A DNA stretch of 64,000 nucleotides from Ailanthus altissimus (GCA_946807835.1 OX327690.1:14232501-14296500); one strand, 5' to 3'. Positions 10,722 to 22,984 are shown, numbered from the stretch's first letter. The notes: generated from the sequence alone by a model not told the origin. Numbers and translations: made by a program.

Positions 10722-12374
10722 ATGAAGTTTCTTGCTTTCCTATTTGTTTTTGCTCTTATGTTATCCTATCAATGTTGGGTAACGTCGGCAAATGTTCATG
10801 CAACTACAGCTGACAATCATGCAACATCGTATGGCACTCACCAAAATTTTGTTCAGTGCCTTTCCCAAAACTCTGAGAACGCCAACTCCATTTCTAAACT
10901 GATTTACACCCAAAATAACTCTTCATATTCATCAGTCTTGGAATTTTCTATACAGAACCTCAGGTTCCAAACGCCCACTACCCCAAAACCTCAAGTCATT
11001 GTCACCCCATTACATGTATCACACATTCAAGCAGCCATTAGTTGTTCCCAAAAATATGGGCTGCAAATTAGGGTTCGAAGTGGGGGTCATGACTATGAGG
11101 GTCTTTCTTATGTTTCTGATGTCCCCTTTGTCATTATTGATTTGATAAATCTTAGCTCAATCACTGTTGATTTAGAAGCTAAAACAGCATGGGTTCAAGC
11201 TGGTGCAACAATTGGACAACTTTACTATAGAATTGCTGAGAAAAGCAAAACCCTTGCCTTTCCAGCAGGAGTCTGCCCCACTGTTGGTGTTGGAGGGCAT
11301 TTTAGTGGAGGTGGCTACGGGTTCTTGATGCGCAAGTTTGGCCTTGCAGCTGATAACGTCGTTGATGCACACTTGATTGACGTTAAAGGTAGACTTCTCG
11401 ATAGAAAATCAATGGGAGAAGATCTATTTTGGGCAATTCGAGGGGGAGGAGCAGCTAGCTTTGGAGTTATTGTTGCATGGAAAATAAAGTTAGTTGATGT
11501 TCCATCAACTGTAACGGCATTTACAGTCCAGCGTACCTTGGAACAAAATGCAACTAAGATTGTTCACAGATGGCAATATGTTGCAGATCGCATTCACGAA
11601 GATTTGTACATTAGAGTCTTCTTAAAAAGTGTGAATTCAAGTACAGAAGGAAAGAAAACGATACAAGCTTCATTTGAATGCTTGTTTCTTGGTGAGGTTG
11701 ATACGCTCCTCCCATTGATGCAGCAAAGCTTACCTGAGCTTGGCTTGGTGAAAGAAGATTGCCTTGAAATGAGCTGGATTGACTCGATCATGTACTTTGC
11801 TGGATTCCGAAATGGAGAGTCTTTGGATGTTTTGCTCAGCAGAGTTCCTACCAACAAAAGGATTTTCAAAGCAAAATCCGACTATGTTAAGGAACCTATG
11901 CCCGAAACTGCATTCGAGGGGATCTATGAAAGGCTTTACGAAGAAGAGGCAGAGGCTGCTGAAATGATCCTGAGTCCTTATGGTGGGATAATGAATGAAA
12001 TTTCAGAATCCGAAACCCCATTCCCGCATAGAGCTGGTAACATATTCAAAATTCAGCACTTAGTGTATTGGGAAGAAGAAGGGAGTGAAGCATCTCAAAG
12101 GCATATAAATTGGATCAGAAGACTAGACAGCTACATGGCTGCTTATGTTTCCAAAAACCCTCGAGCAGCCTATATGAATTATAGAGATCTTGACATCGGA
12201 ACAAATAACGAAGGATTCACAAGCTACAAACAAGCCAGCATTTGGGGCATTAAGTATTTCAAGAATAATTTCAACAGGTTGGTGAAAGTGAAGACTATGG
12301 TTGATCCGGTCAATTTCTTTAGGAATGAGCAAAGCTTTCCACCATTGTCATCGAGGAAGACCAAAGGTGATTAG
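10722..12374 (+). CDS. Berberine bridge enzyme-like FAD-linked oxidoreductase
   Basis: A 550-residue, intronless, intact reading frame. Residues 1 to about 23 are a signal peptide (hydrophobic FLAFLFVFALML core), so the protein should enter the secretory pathway. C46 and C108 sit where the family has its conserved disulfide. The FAD domain (about 86-260) carries both covalent flavin attachment residues: H123 in RSGGHDYEG and C185 in GVCPTVGVGG. The C-terminal BBE domain (about 484-541) has YMNYRDLDIG and NFFRNEQSFP. Residues matching the active site of Arabidopsis monolignol-oxidising members are present: Y199, R298, K443, Q445 and a tyrosine in the NYRD motif (Y484 or Y487). V188 sits at the oxygen-gatekeeper position, predicting use of O2 rather than dehydrogenase behaviour. 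N-glycosylation sequons occur at N65/N66, N143, N276 and N305. The family oxidises monolignols, oligosaccharides or alkaloids; the substrate here cannot be told. Confidence 0.95.
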   Translation: MKFLAFLFVFALMLSYQCWVTSANVHATTADNHATSYGTHQNFVQCLSQNSENANSISKLIYTQNNSSYSSVLEFSIQNLRFQTPTTPKPQVIVTPLHVSHIQAAISCSQKYGLQIRVRSGGHDYEGLSYVSDVPFVIIDLINLSSITVDLEAKTAWVQAGATIGQLYYRIAEKSKTLAFPAGVCPTVGVGGHFSGGGYGFLMRKFGLAADNVVDAHLIDVKGRLLDRKSMGEDLFWAIRGGGAASFGVIVAWKIKLVDVPSTVTAFTVQRTLEQNATKIVHRWQYVADRIHEDLYIRVFLKSVNSSTEGKKTIQASFECLFLGEVDTLLPLMQQSLPELGLVKEDCLEMSWIDSIMYFAGFRNGESLDVLLSRVPTNKRIFKAKSDYVKEPMPETAFEGIYERLYEEEAEAAEMILSPYGGIMNEISESETPFPHRAGNIFKIQHLVYWEEEGSEASQRHINWIRRLDSYMAAYVSKNPRAAYMNYRDLDIGTNNEGFTSYKQASIWGIKYFKNNFNRLVKVKTMVDPVNFFRNEQSFPPLSSRKTKGD

Positions 12375-12444
12375 ACATTTAGGACGTCCAAATTATCCCC
12401 AGTAATAGATCTTCATTTAATATCAGTTTAAAAAATTAGAAACA

Positions 12445-12450
12445 AATAAA
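12445..12450 (+). terminator. Poly(A) signal of the BBE-like gene
   Basis: AATAAA begins about 70 bases after the TAG stop, inside an AAATAAATAAATAA run and followed by T-rich sequence. This is the usual plant near-upstream element arrangement. Confidence 0.55.
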
Positions 12451-13770
12451 TAAATAACAAATCATTTATCCACTTGTATATTGCTAAATAACTTTCTGCT
12501 TTGTAGTGATTTGCTGCATGAGTTCTCGTGCATGGTAAATAAATTTTATCTGGCTTATTAACTTTTTCTCTTTTCCTTTTAATTGTGTTTCCCTTAAAAT
12601 AGTCCCCAGCTTGTTCGTCGCTTTTGTCTCGCCCTTTTTAAATAATTTTCTGTTTTGAACATCCACTACTGTGCCTTTCTATAAATTGAAGGTTCCAGAT
12701 AAAGCGACTATATATATATGCTAAGAATATTTATATATATATATAGAGAGAGAGGGGGAAACCAGAATTTGATATTTGAGGATCAAATCATAATACAAAT
12801 TTTTAAGATTAATAAAATAAAATAAATTAATATTTTTATTCCACGTCAATAATAGATGAAATGAAGAAAAAGAATATGTTGTTGAAAATTTTAGCATAAT
12901 CTTAAGAATTGATAATGATGTTTAGATTTTTAAAGTTTTAGTATTTTATTTTTAAAATTAATTAATTGTAGATGGCTTTCCTATAGAAAAAATTCAAACA
13001 ATAAATATGTATATATTATTGATAAAAATAAATTTATATCTTAAAATTTATAAATTTCAAGAAAAAGTATAAAGATCAAGATCAATAAAAAATACATTTA
13101 AAATTATTATAGTAAGATATTAAAACATTAACTAATATATAAATAAAGTTATTTAATTTAAAATATTCTAACTTACTTATTTTTTGGAGAATTTTTTTTC
13201 TTGGCCTTTAAGTTAGGAATAAGAGTTTGACGCAAATTTGAAGAAAAGATAAAATTATTAATACACCACGTTTCATAATTATGAGTTTATTTATGTAAGT
13301 TAAATTGAAAAAATTCTTTTCCATGTAGGAAAAGAATTACAAGTATAAAATTTTTTTATATTAAAAAGAATATGTATTCCATCTTCCATGCAGAAAAATA
13401 ATTACAAGTATAAAATTATTTTGTATTAAATATTAATTTAGACATAAAATTATTTTTATTAAGTCATGAGAACGAAGTTGAAAAATGTAAAAATAAGGGC
13501 TAATTATAAATTATAAATTATTTTAATGTATTAAATAATGTATATATTATTTGAATATAAAATTATATATATTTATAAGTCTTTAATACTTGTATAAACT
13601 ACTTTCTTAAATTGATAATTTAATCCGTTAAGTATAAAAGTTTTAAAACAATTTGGGAAGACCAAATTAGATATTTTAATACTATTTTTTTTTGTTTGTG
13701 TATATATACTCGCAAATTTAAGATCTATTGTAGGGCTTAGGGGGTGGGTGACCTTGCAACAGTTTTATAT

Positions 13771-13809
<39 letters not shown>

Positions 13810-14495
13810 ATAAAGAGAGGGTAGGTGAAATGGTTAGTGAGTTAAATAGGTCTTTTTTGGAATAGAAGTATTTGAACCCTTGTTATTTCTAAAGTAGACG
13901 GATTTTTCTCTTATTATAAATTTCATTGTTGTTGATATTAATATTGATATGTAAAATGAGATTCTATCTTTATCCTATTTTAATTAATTAATTCTTTAAT
14001 AACAAAAGAAAAAATCAATCAAATTATGGGAGTGATTTGAGAAATGAATATTATATTCTTTTTTGAATTTGGAATCAAATTATAACAAAATTTTTAAAAT
14101 TGTTTTTCATAAATGAAATATAGAATGAGTTGTCATTTTTGAGATAATTTTTCATCGTATATACATAATGTATATACATTTATTCTTCATCCTTTTTGGG
14201 TTTTGATGGTGGATATACTTTGGTTCTATTTTATCTTTTTAATAAGTTTAGTAATGAGCATAATTGTCCTATGTTTTGAAGGAGAGAAGAACCTATGATT
14301 AGCTTTTCGAAAAAAATTTAAACAAATAATTTTAACGAAATCTTTTTTGAATTTCTTATTTTACTATGTATGACACTATATATTCCCATATCTACAAAGT
14401 ACATTGAATATATAAAAATGGCTATAATAGAGTTTATGTTATTTGTATTAATGAGTACTACGAGAGGGAAATTTTTATGTGGTGTTAACGATTTA
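12451..14495. other. AT-rich spacer downstream of the BBE-like gene
   Basis: No gene is supported. It contains (AT)n/(GA)n runs at about 12708-12757 and a direct repeat of about 47 bp (TTCCATGNAG...ATTACAAGTATAAAAT at about 13318-13364 and 13384-13430). A further (AT)n(TG)n microsatellite lies at 13766-13809. Confidence 0.5.
13766..13809. repeat. (AT)n(TG)n microsatellite
   Basis: An uninterrupted run of AT dinucleotides is followed directly by a run of TG dinucleotides. This is a compound simple repeat, likely length-polymorphic. Confidence 0.9.
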
Positions 14496-14499
14496 AAAA

Positions 14500-14652
14500 T
14501 ATTCGCATGAATATACTTTGGGTCCATATATGCTCTGTGTTTGGCTAGACAAAGGTCGTCTCGAATTTGAGGTAAATCAAGCATGTCATAGAACTTGGGT
14601 CTTTCGTGGAGAAGAACAAGCGAAGTTCTATCAACAAGGTTATAAGATTTTC
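14500..14652 (-). mobile_element. Outer end of the Tat-like 3' LTR
   Basis: The sequence from about 14505 (AATATACTTTGGGTCC) resembles the inner end of the 5' LTR at 50783 (AATATACTTCGGGTCT). It stops at the copia insertion and continues after the second TTTTC copy at 37873-37877. Small frames on either strand here are fragments of this LTR, not genes. Confidence 0.55.
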
Positions 14653-16958
14653 TGTTGGGATTTTTGCTCATGTGCCATCCCAATTTTGCATGATATTATA
14701 TTTTCATACTTATGTAATAAATAAATATTTTATTAAATCGCTAATTATTTTTATTAAGTAAGATGCTTGTAAAATTTTGGATATTATATTGATCTGAAAG
14801 AGTTTAGATCAGGTCTAAAGAGTTAAAATCTTGTCTGAAATGGGATAAAGACCTGGAAAGATATTTGCAATGATGTAGTTGCAAATAGTTGTAAGCATTG
14901 CTAAAAAATATTATTGTGTAAATATATTCTCAAATTATTTGTTCCTAATCTATTTTTACTAACGCAAGGTCTGTCAAGTGGAACTATTTTATATAGATCA
15001 GTGTATATCTATATCTGGATCATCTAGATGATTAATCTTAGCAAAACATGAGTTTAGTGGAAGCTCGTATAGATATACAGGTATTCAATGAGGATTAGAT
15101 ACTAAACAAGACTCAATGAAGATCCCCAATAGATTTCCTATAAAACTGTCAATGGAAGGTTTTCACGAGTTGAGTAGTATTCGTGGTCCCTTGACTTGAG
15201 CACCATGGTGGGCTTGTAAGTGATCCACCATACTTTGGTTCCATACATGTCAGAGACCTTTCATGGTCTGACCGCTACGTGTCACTGGGTATGGTTAGAT
15301 GCTCATGGAGTCCGGTGAGTATATATATAGGATCCTTCAGTTCATATGGGTGAATTAAATATTCAAATGCTCTAAGATTATATTCCAGGAAGTCTTATGG
15401 CCATAAGCATTAATTTCGAAAAAGAGTTTCTCATGTTATAAACAATATTGCAAAGGAATTTATGAATACTATTTATCGGAATATTAATCAAGGAGATAGG
15501 TTTATGGTTGAGCAATAGGGGACTTGGCGATGTTGATTTATGTCTTTGCTCTTCTAGGATATTAATGATGGAGGGATTATACGAATATGAATTAACCTCA
15601 ACTTATATGGTTTAACTCATTATTTTGTATTATCCATAACGTGTGTGTATGGGGGCATAAGTTATAGACTTATAGAAATGTTTCATGAGACAAAATAGGT
15701 GTCAGTCTAGGGAGTCTCACTATATGAAGTGTACGCGTTGAACACGTAGATAGCGCTCTAGATCAAATTGTTCAATCTAGGAATTTTTAAAAAAATATGA
15801 ATTTATTTCAAGGTATCTTCGGGAGTAGTTAAAATTTAAATGTTAAACCTAAATTGTGCAAAGTGAGACTTGACACTTTTATCTACTTAGTGTATGTCTC
15901 AAATTGTGCCAATAATTTGTATGAGTACTAAATTTGAGATTGGTGGGGATAACTACTATTTAAATGAAACAATTATTATTTTATTTAAATTAAATTATTC
16001 GACCATTTATTTATTTCAGTGTCTCTCGGAGAGTAGCTAAGGTTTAAGTGTTAAACTTAAAATTATGCCATGTGAGACTTGACACTTTTATCTACCTAGT
16101 GTATGTCTCAAATTATGACAATAATTTGTATTGGTACTAAAATTGGCATTGGTGGACATAGCTACTATTTAAATGAAACAATTATTATTTTATTTAAATT
16201 AAATGATTCGACCAATATAATTTAAATAATTTGATTCATTTGAATTGTTTTCATTTACATATGTTGCTTTCTTATTTGTTGAAATAAAAAACATTAGGTA
16301 GATGTTATAATTCTATTGGCTAAAAGGTATTTATGCTTTTGTAATTGAATTTGATTGAATCACAAAAGTTAGATATGGCAGCAAGTTATATATTCATTGC
16401 CACTCAATTTATTAGTGCTCGACCACTTCACAAGCTTTTCTATTAAATCTTTTTGTTAAGCATGACCTATTCAAGCATGTTGTGTAATCTTTTAAGCCAC
16501 CAACTTTGCTCAAATTCGGCCAGCAAGCTCAATGCATGCCACCAATTATTTTAAAGCTTTGTCATGCTTATTTTGGTAGCCACATATTGATATGTAATTA
16601 GCTTGAAAAGTGGCAGATTTAGTTATTTAAGAACTTTAGTTCTTTTGTTGAAATGAAGAAGAAAATAGTGAGCATAAGTTTTAAAGGCCCGAAAGACTAA
16701 TTTAGAAATAAGACTTACTTCAAATAATTATGAAAAAGGAAAGCTACCATTCTTGCTTGAGAAGCTTACCACGCCCTCAACTAGAATTGTTTAAAGCATG
16801 CTTTGAGGGTGAGTTCCCTAATCTCATTAGTGTAATAAGATTATGTTAATGTGTATTATATTTCTGCTGCGTTGCATGTGAGACATACAACATTTAAATT
16901 ATTTAAAATGCACACATTTACCCATAATATGGTGTACACAAACACACAACACCTAACA
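14653..16958 (+). repeat. Copia 5' LTR, 2306 bp
   Basis: Runs from TGTTGGGATTTTTGC to CACCTAACA and is followed four bases later by the primer site. It contains a 208-bp tandem duplication (starting near 15801 and 16009), each unit with the phrases GTGAGACTTGACACTTTTATC and GAAACAATTATTATTTTATT. The 3' LTR at 35552-37872 has the same duplication, so it predates insertion. Confidence 0.9.
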
Positions 16959-16962
16959 TAAA

Positions 16963-16974
16963 TGGTATCAGAGC
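16963..16974 (+). other. Copia primer-binding site
   Basis: TGGTATCAGAGC is complementary to the 3' end of plant initiator tRNA-Met. It is the standard minus-strand primer site of plant copia elements and lies four bases after the LTR end. Confidence 0.93.
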
Positions 16975-18172
16975 GCTATGTTGTATTGTTTGTACTTGTA
17001 TTGGAGTGTACGTGGCGTAATTAACTTTTCGGTGCTATCAATTATGTGTTTCAAGTGTTGAAAATTTCATAATTGGCATGTAGTTGAAAGGGATACTGTA
17101 GCGTTGTAGGCTAAGTGCTGAGGTGCTAGGGTAGAGACCCTAGTACTGCAGCAGGTTTAGGTTGGTTCCGAGACATCGGAGGCTAGGCCTTCAATGTCGC
17201 AGTTCCTAGAACTTATGAATGTCATAATTACGTTGCTTACTCTAAATTTTTATTTTAAGATTTTAAAAAATAAATGGACCATTTATTTGTGCTAGTAACC
17301 ACAATGGAAGCCTTACTGATGGGGGTTAGTTGTGTTTGCACAAAACAAATATATGATTAAGAATCACAACCTCATGAGATGGAGATAGAATTAAGTAATC
17401 TCTCTTAATCAGATTTAATTGTATAACATTATGAGATAATTGTTATAAATGTTATAAATATTGTGGGCTATTGTTTTGTGCTAGTAACCATAATGGAAGC
17501 CCTACTGGTAGAGGTTAGTTATGTTTGCACAAAATAAATATGTGATTAAAAATCACGGCCTTATGAGATGGGAATAGAATTAAGTAATCTCTCTTAATCA
17601 TATTTAATTATGTAGCATTATGGGATAATGTTACATATTGATCTGTCTTGTCAATACGGTATTAGTCAGGTCATATCAGTCTTTCCCAATATTGCTAAAG
17701 CATGAGGGTTTGGGTCGGTGTTATTTTGACTATGCTATCGTATTACCCAATATTGCTAAAGCGTGATGGTAGTATTAATAATATATATTTGATTATTGAC
17801 AAATTAATTTGAAATAAACTTATTCAAGATTGCTAAAGCGTGAGGATAAGGTGTAATTAGGATCAGTGATAAGAGTTGCAGAAAGTGTAATTGACAAAAG
17901 TTGTCTACCTTTTGAATTTTATAATGGCCAACATTGCTAAAGCGTGAGGCCTGAGTAAAATGCCAAATGGATTTACTTTCTATTGTATAATTTAAGGAGT
18001 TTAAAATTGTTGTTTTTTCTTTTGAGAGATTTAGGAGATTATGTAATGCAGTGGGAGGGGGTTTTAGATTTAAAAATGTATAATTTGATTATATCCATGA
18101 TCTAAAATAAATATTAGCGATTAAAATATTTATTTTCTGCTAACATCTCTTATTTTCTCTTGTGAAGATAAA
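16975..18172 (+). other. Copia leader with internal repeats
   Basis: An untranslated leader of about 1.2 kb. It has a 189-bp tandem duplication (17288-17476 and 17477-about 17635; each begins TGTGCTAGTAACCA and contains GTAATCTCTCTTAATCA). It then has four copies of a 17-mer close to ATTGCTAAAGCGTGAGG at about 17691, 17752, 17829 and 17933, spaced 60-105 bp. Such leader repeats may take part in RNA packaging or translation, but that is inference. Confidence 0.75.
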
Positions 18173-18948
18173 ATGACTTCATCTAATCCATTGGCATGCA
18201 TATTTGATGCGAACCAACTTAAAGGCGCAGAAAATTATAGAGACTAGTTGATGAATCTGAGAATTGTTCTCGATTCTAATTTTTTTTTATATGTGATAGA
18301 TCAGTGTATGCCCACGGAAATTTCTAATAAAGCCACCTTAGAGGAGAGGGTGACTTATCAAAAATGGCTGGATGATGATTTAAAAGTTAAATCTTACATT
18401 ATTGCCGATATGTCTTATAGTTTTACACAGAGAGCATGCTCATATGGGTAATGCTTTTAGCATTATACTCCATTTAAAGAAGCTGTTTGGTGACCGTCCT
18501 CAGGTTGAGGCATATAGAGTTGCTAAATCGCTTTTTTAGTGTAGACTTTCTGATGGCAGTCCAGTCAATCCTTATATCCTCAATATGATTTCTATAATCG
18601 AGAGGTTAGAGACGATGGACATTACACTGAACAAATATCTGACGAATAGTTTAATTCACCAGTCATTTCTAAGGTCTTTTAGACAGTTCATAATGAATTT
18701 TAATATGTAGGGAATGACCCTGTCTTATGCTGAACTTTATAATATATTGAAGACAGCAGATTAGGACATGAACAAATTGGGATCATCCTTTTTTGTTCAA
18801 GGTGCTCCATATTCTATTACTAGGGCTTCTGGGAAGCTTAAAGGAAAAACAAAAGAAGGCGAGGCAGATACCCATGATTGGTCCTCAAAGGCAACCCATA
18901 TCTAAATCACAAAAGAAAGATAAAGAAAAATGTTTCCACTATGGTGAG
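18173..18948 (+). pseudogene. Copia gag, first part, broken
   Basis: Starts with ATG at 18173 (MTSSNPLACIFDANQLKG), then NLRIVLDSNFFLYVIDQCMP and WLDDDLKVKSYIIADMS, the usual opening of plant copia Gag, which forms the virus-like particle. Frameshifts and stops follow from about 18240. The zinc knuckle begins with CFHYG at about 18929 and is cut by the Athila-like insertion; its second half (GHWKRNC) lies at 30977-31000, directly after the other GTGAG copy. Confidence 0.85.
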
Positions 18949-20513
18949 TGATGAACACATTAAAATGTATATTTATTAAGAGATTCAGTCACCATTTAAT
19001 ATCACTAATTTTAGTATTTTTGTATTTTTAGGCTTAAATAAAGTGTTGTCCTTAAATTATTATTAATGAATATTATTTGCACAGGTTTAGGTAAAATAGA
19101 CGTAACACTCAATTTAGAAAACGAAATGAATAAATTCTTAAACCTAAAGTAATATGACTCAATCTTACATAAACTTGAAAAATAGTTGAAAAGTCAAATC
19201 TAACATTTTATGAGCCAAAATTAGGATACAATAGAATTGGATTACAACTTATGCTCAGCTTGACCCACCTCACGTATTTGGACCATATTTCACCAAATAC
19301 ATACCTAATCTGTATGATTCTTGAAGTTGTGAAATACTGACTCAATTATCAACAACTCTTATGTTGAAGGTAAAGCTCAAATCAGCCGTTATTATGGACC
19401 AAATTGTATTGCAAATTGGTAAAAGGGTTGTTTGCCAAAATCTGATATATCTTTGGCATTTTACCTATATCTCATTGGATACTAATCCAAATTGCATGAA
19501 TCTGGTGCCTATAGAAAGAAGAGAAAAAAATTATATAACTTTTATATCAGCCAAAAAGGCTACATCGGTTATTTCTATTATCAAAAAGGTACTGCAATTA
19601 GGTGAACGAGTGATTGGCCTAAATTATTTAACATTAAAGTCACACTAAACACATTTCCATTCATTGCCTATATAAGGATACTCTTTAGACGTTTTCAACA
19701 CTTGATAATTCTCTCATATTTTCTTCTCTTTAACATGCATTGTAAGCTAGGCTAGAGTTCTTAGTAAGGCTAAGAGATGAAGGTTTATATGTAATAAATT
19801 TACTTCTATACTTTAATTCTTTGTCAAGAGTTACAAATGTTTGTAAGTTTGTTTATGCCTAAACTCTTATCTAGTATTTTTCTATAATCCAAAGCTTATA
19901 ATTCTAATATTTCATATATTTTCAGTCGTGCTTTCTTTATGTAATTCTTGTTGAATTATAATTGTTATTGGTTATATTGTTTTACATGTTTATCTTTTAC
20001 TACAATATTGTCAATCGATATACTGTCGATCTTGGATAATATGTAAAGATAATAATTGTTTGATATTCAAGTTGAGCTTTTACTGCAATATTGTCAAAAT
20101 GATATATTGTCGATCTTAGATAACTTGTATAAATGAACATGGTTTATGTTAATATTTACAAAGAGTTTAGTCATATCAAATACATGTGTTATCAAATGTG
20201 CTATATTTTACATATCTTCCAATTGATTGTTTAGGATGTAAAACTTTCAATTGAGTTATAAACACTAAATCAAAGTGTAGAGTAAATTTATAAAGTATAA
20301 TTATGATTCTCGAAGTCTTACTTAAATCATCATAAGACTTTTTTCTTAATTCATAGACAATTCTATTTCATCATCTTAAACCAATTAGTTAATTTTCTTC
20401 TTGCTAACGCTTTAATATTTTTACTTCACCAACCAATTTTGCCAAAAGCTTCCTGGTGGGATCGACACCTCAATCTATACTACGATAGCCGCATTACATT
20501 TTGAGTGTAAACA
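18949..20513 (+). repeat. Athila-like 5' LTR, 1565 bp
   Basis: Runs from TGATGAACACATTAAAAT to GAGTGTAAACA and is paired with 29873-30971. It is about 470 bp longer than its partner: the stretch at about 19320-19790 is absent from the 3' LTR, so either the 3' LTR was deleted or the copies recombined with a length variant. The frame at 19361-19648 lies in this extra stretch and has no recognisable motif. Confidence 0.85.
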
Positions 20514-20518
20514 AAATT

Positions 20519-20536
20519 TGACACCATTGCCGGGGA
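20519..20536 (+). other. Athila-like primer-binding site
   Basis: TGACACCATTGCCGGGGA differs at three positions from the Athila consensus TGGCGCCGTTGCCGGGGA (complement of the tRNA-Asp 3' end). It lies five bases after the LTR end, as expected. Confidence 0.85.
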
Positions 20537-21290
20537 GGCACACTAAGCGAAAGTAGGTTGCGTTTATCAATACTAAAGCGGTAACTTGTACATTTTCTTT
20601 TCTTTGTAAAATTTTAGTTTTTAAATTTATTTCTTTTGTTGTAATTTATTTTATTGTTCATGGTTGGTTTTATCACCTAACTTATTTTATTTTCTTTAGT
20701 TAATTTATTGTATTTTATTTTATTTTAATGGTTGGTTGAACCGCCTAACTTAGTTCATTTTCTTTCATTTATTTATTATACTTCACACTTTATTTTCTTT
20801 TATTTATTTATTGTACCTTGTACTTTATTTTATTTATTTATTGCACTTTATTTTTCTAATTAATTTGTTGTATTTTTATTTTAATGGCTGGTTCTACTGC
20901 CTAACTTATTTTATTTTATTTTATTTATTTACTGCACTTTATTTTCTTTTATTTATTTATTGTACTTTGCATTTTATTTTATTTTATTTTATTTCTTTTA
21001 TTTATTTATTGTACTTTGCATTTTATTTTCGTTTATTTATTTGTTGCACTTTTTATTTATTTATTTATTGTACTTTTTATTTATTTATTTATTGTACTTT
21101 ACAGTTTATTATATTTTGTTCATTTATTGTATTCTATATTTATATTTCATGGTTGGTCTTACCACCTAACTCATTTACATTTCTTGTTGTGTTTTATTTC
21201 ACTTCTTAATTTTTCTTTGAGAATTTCCTTCATTAAAAAAAAAAATTGTTAGGATGTATGCATCGACTTAAAAACAAATGAGGAAAATTT
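20537..21290 (+). repeat. T-rich leader with TTTATTTATT minisatellite
   Basis: From about 20690 to 21160 the sequence cycles through variants of TTTATTTATTTATTGTACTT, with interspersed ATGGNTGGTT-TACCNCCTAAC phrases. Overlapping open frames here (20811-21252) encode only hydrophobic low-complexity peptides made by the repeat itself and are not genes. Confidence 0.7.
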
Positions 21291-22853
21291 GTGAGAGAAG
21301 TAGAACTAGAATCATCACCACAATTTGTAAGGGAAGAGAATTCACCATCTAGTTCATCTTGTAATTCTAACATAATGAGCCAACACGAGGATAACCTTGT
21401 TAGGACTCTAAAAGATTACTTGCATCCTACTCGCACAGCCATACCATCATGCATTATATTTTCACCTAACACACTACATTCGGATTTTAAACCTAGAATG
21501 ATACAATTTTTGCTCACTTTTCATGGTCAAGATAATAAAAATTCTTATGTACATGTTAGAGAATTTGAAGAGGTAATTGCCACCTTCCATAGCCAACCTG
21601 AAGCCATAGACACTGTTAGGCTTAAATTTTTCTCTTTTTCTTTGAAAGACAAAGTAAAGAGTTGGCTATACTCTTTGAGGCCAAGGTTTATAGGAACTTG
21701 GGCAAAAATGAACTAAGCATGTTTTAATAAATACTTTCCACAACATAAAAATAATGGCCTGAAAAGATAAATTTCTTCATTTTTCTAAAAAGATAGTGAA
21801 ATCTTATATCAAGCTTAGGAAAGGTTTAAAGAGTTGCTAAATCTGTACTCTCACCATGGGTATAAAAATTAGCGCTTGGTTAGCTATTTTTATGAGGGAC
21901 TTACAATTAAAGAGCACCAATTTTTTGAGATGATGTGTAATGGAGAGTTCCTTCATAAAGATCCCAAGGAAGTCATAGAATTCCTTAATGACTTAGTCAA
22001 AAGAGCTCATACATAGATTGGATCTAGCGCTACTGAAAGCATAATTAGGCTACGACCTAGTAAGGTTTTCCATCTTAGGGAAAATGATAGCCTTAAAGCC
22101 CAGTTAGAAGTCTTAACTAGGGAATTAAAGGCCTTAAAAACCAAAGATAGTAGGGTCACCAATACGGTTACTAGGGTTGAGTCACACGATGTATGTTTTA
22201 TTTGTGAAGGAGCAGAACACTTAGCTCAGGATTGCCCCATTTATAGTGAGATAAGAGGGATATTTGAGGAACGATGTAATACTCTAGGGATGTATAAGAA
22301 GCCTTATTCACCCTACTCTAAAACCTATAATCCTAACTGGAGAGACCACCCAAACTTTAGTTAAAAATTTGACCAACAAGCCAACAACCATTGGAAACAA
22401 AAACGACAAGTACCTAAGTCTTATGTTGCACCTCAATATAATGCACGACCAACTAGGATTCCTTTAGAGGATACATTAAAAGCATTTATGGAGGCACAAA
22501 GTAAGACTAATAAAAAATTTGAAGCAGTTCTTACACAGGTGATAGACAAAAACAAGGAAATCAAGAGTCAAATCACTAAGTTGATCAGTGCCTTAACTGT
22601 ACAAAAGCGAGGTAAGTTTTCATCTCAACTTTAATTGAATCTAAAAGGAGAATTCATGGCACAAGCTTCTACTTTTGATGTACAAAATCTCAAAGAAGTC
22701 AATGCCATTACTACTCAAAGTGGTAAGATTGTGAGTGAGCCTACTTTTTTAACTAACACATCTACAAGTAGTAAGACTCCCCCCCTTAAAACAGAGGCTA
22801 TAGTGGAAAAAGAGCACGAAAAAAAGTTTTCAATCCCAATGCCTTTTCCCTAA
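21291..22853 (+). pseudogene. Athila-like gag
   Basis: The open part at 21291-21716 carries the retrotransposon Gag core: a serine-rich N-terminus, PRMIQFLLTFHGQDN, then YVHVREFEEVIATFH and FFSFSLKDKVKSWLYSL. It then breaks at TAA (21715). Further pieces continue to a CCHC zinc knuckle (CFICEGAEHLAQDCP, about 22195-22240) that would bind the element RNA, then a low-complexity C-terminal part with NAITTQSGK at about 22706. Stops and frameshifts are frequent. Gag and protease would normally form one polyprotein. Confidence 0.85.
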
Positions 22854-22984
22854 GCTCTTTGACTAATTGGGAAAAATTCAAAAATTCAAGGTGAGATTTT
22901 AGAACATTTGAAACAAGTTAAGATTAATCTTTCCTTATTGCATTTGATTAAGCAGGTTCCAACTTATGCTAAAGTCATCAAAGA

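Noticed and set aside
11172..12332. Minus-strand and alternate-frame open frames inside the BBE-like gene
   Set aside because: Shadows of a strongly coding, intact frame with full family motifs.
17691..17950. Regularly placed 17-bp repeats, CRISPR-like at first sight
   Set aside because: Spacing is irregular, the repeats are imperfect, the DNA is plant nuclear, and they lie in a copia leader.
20811..21252. Three overlapping open frames encoding hydrophobic proteins, up to 141 residues
   Set aside because: They are produced by the TTTATTTATT minisatellite in the retroelement leader; the peptides are low-complexity F/L/Y/I repeats in several frames at once.
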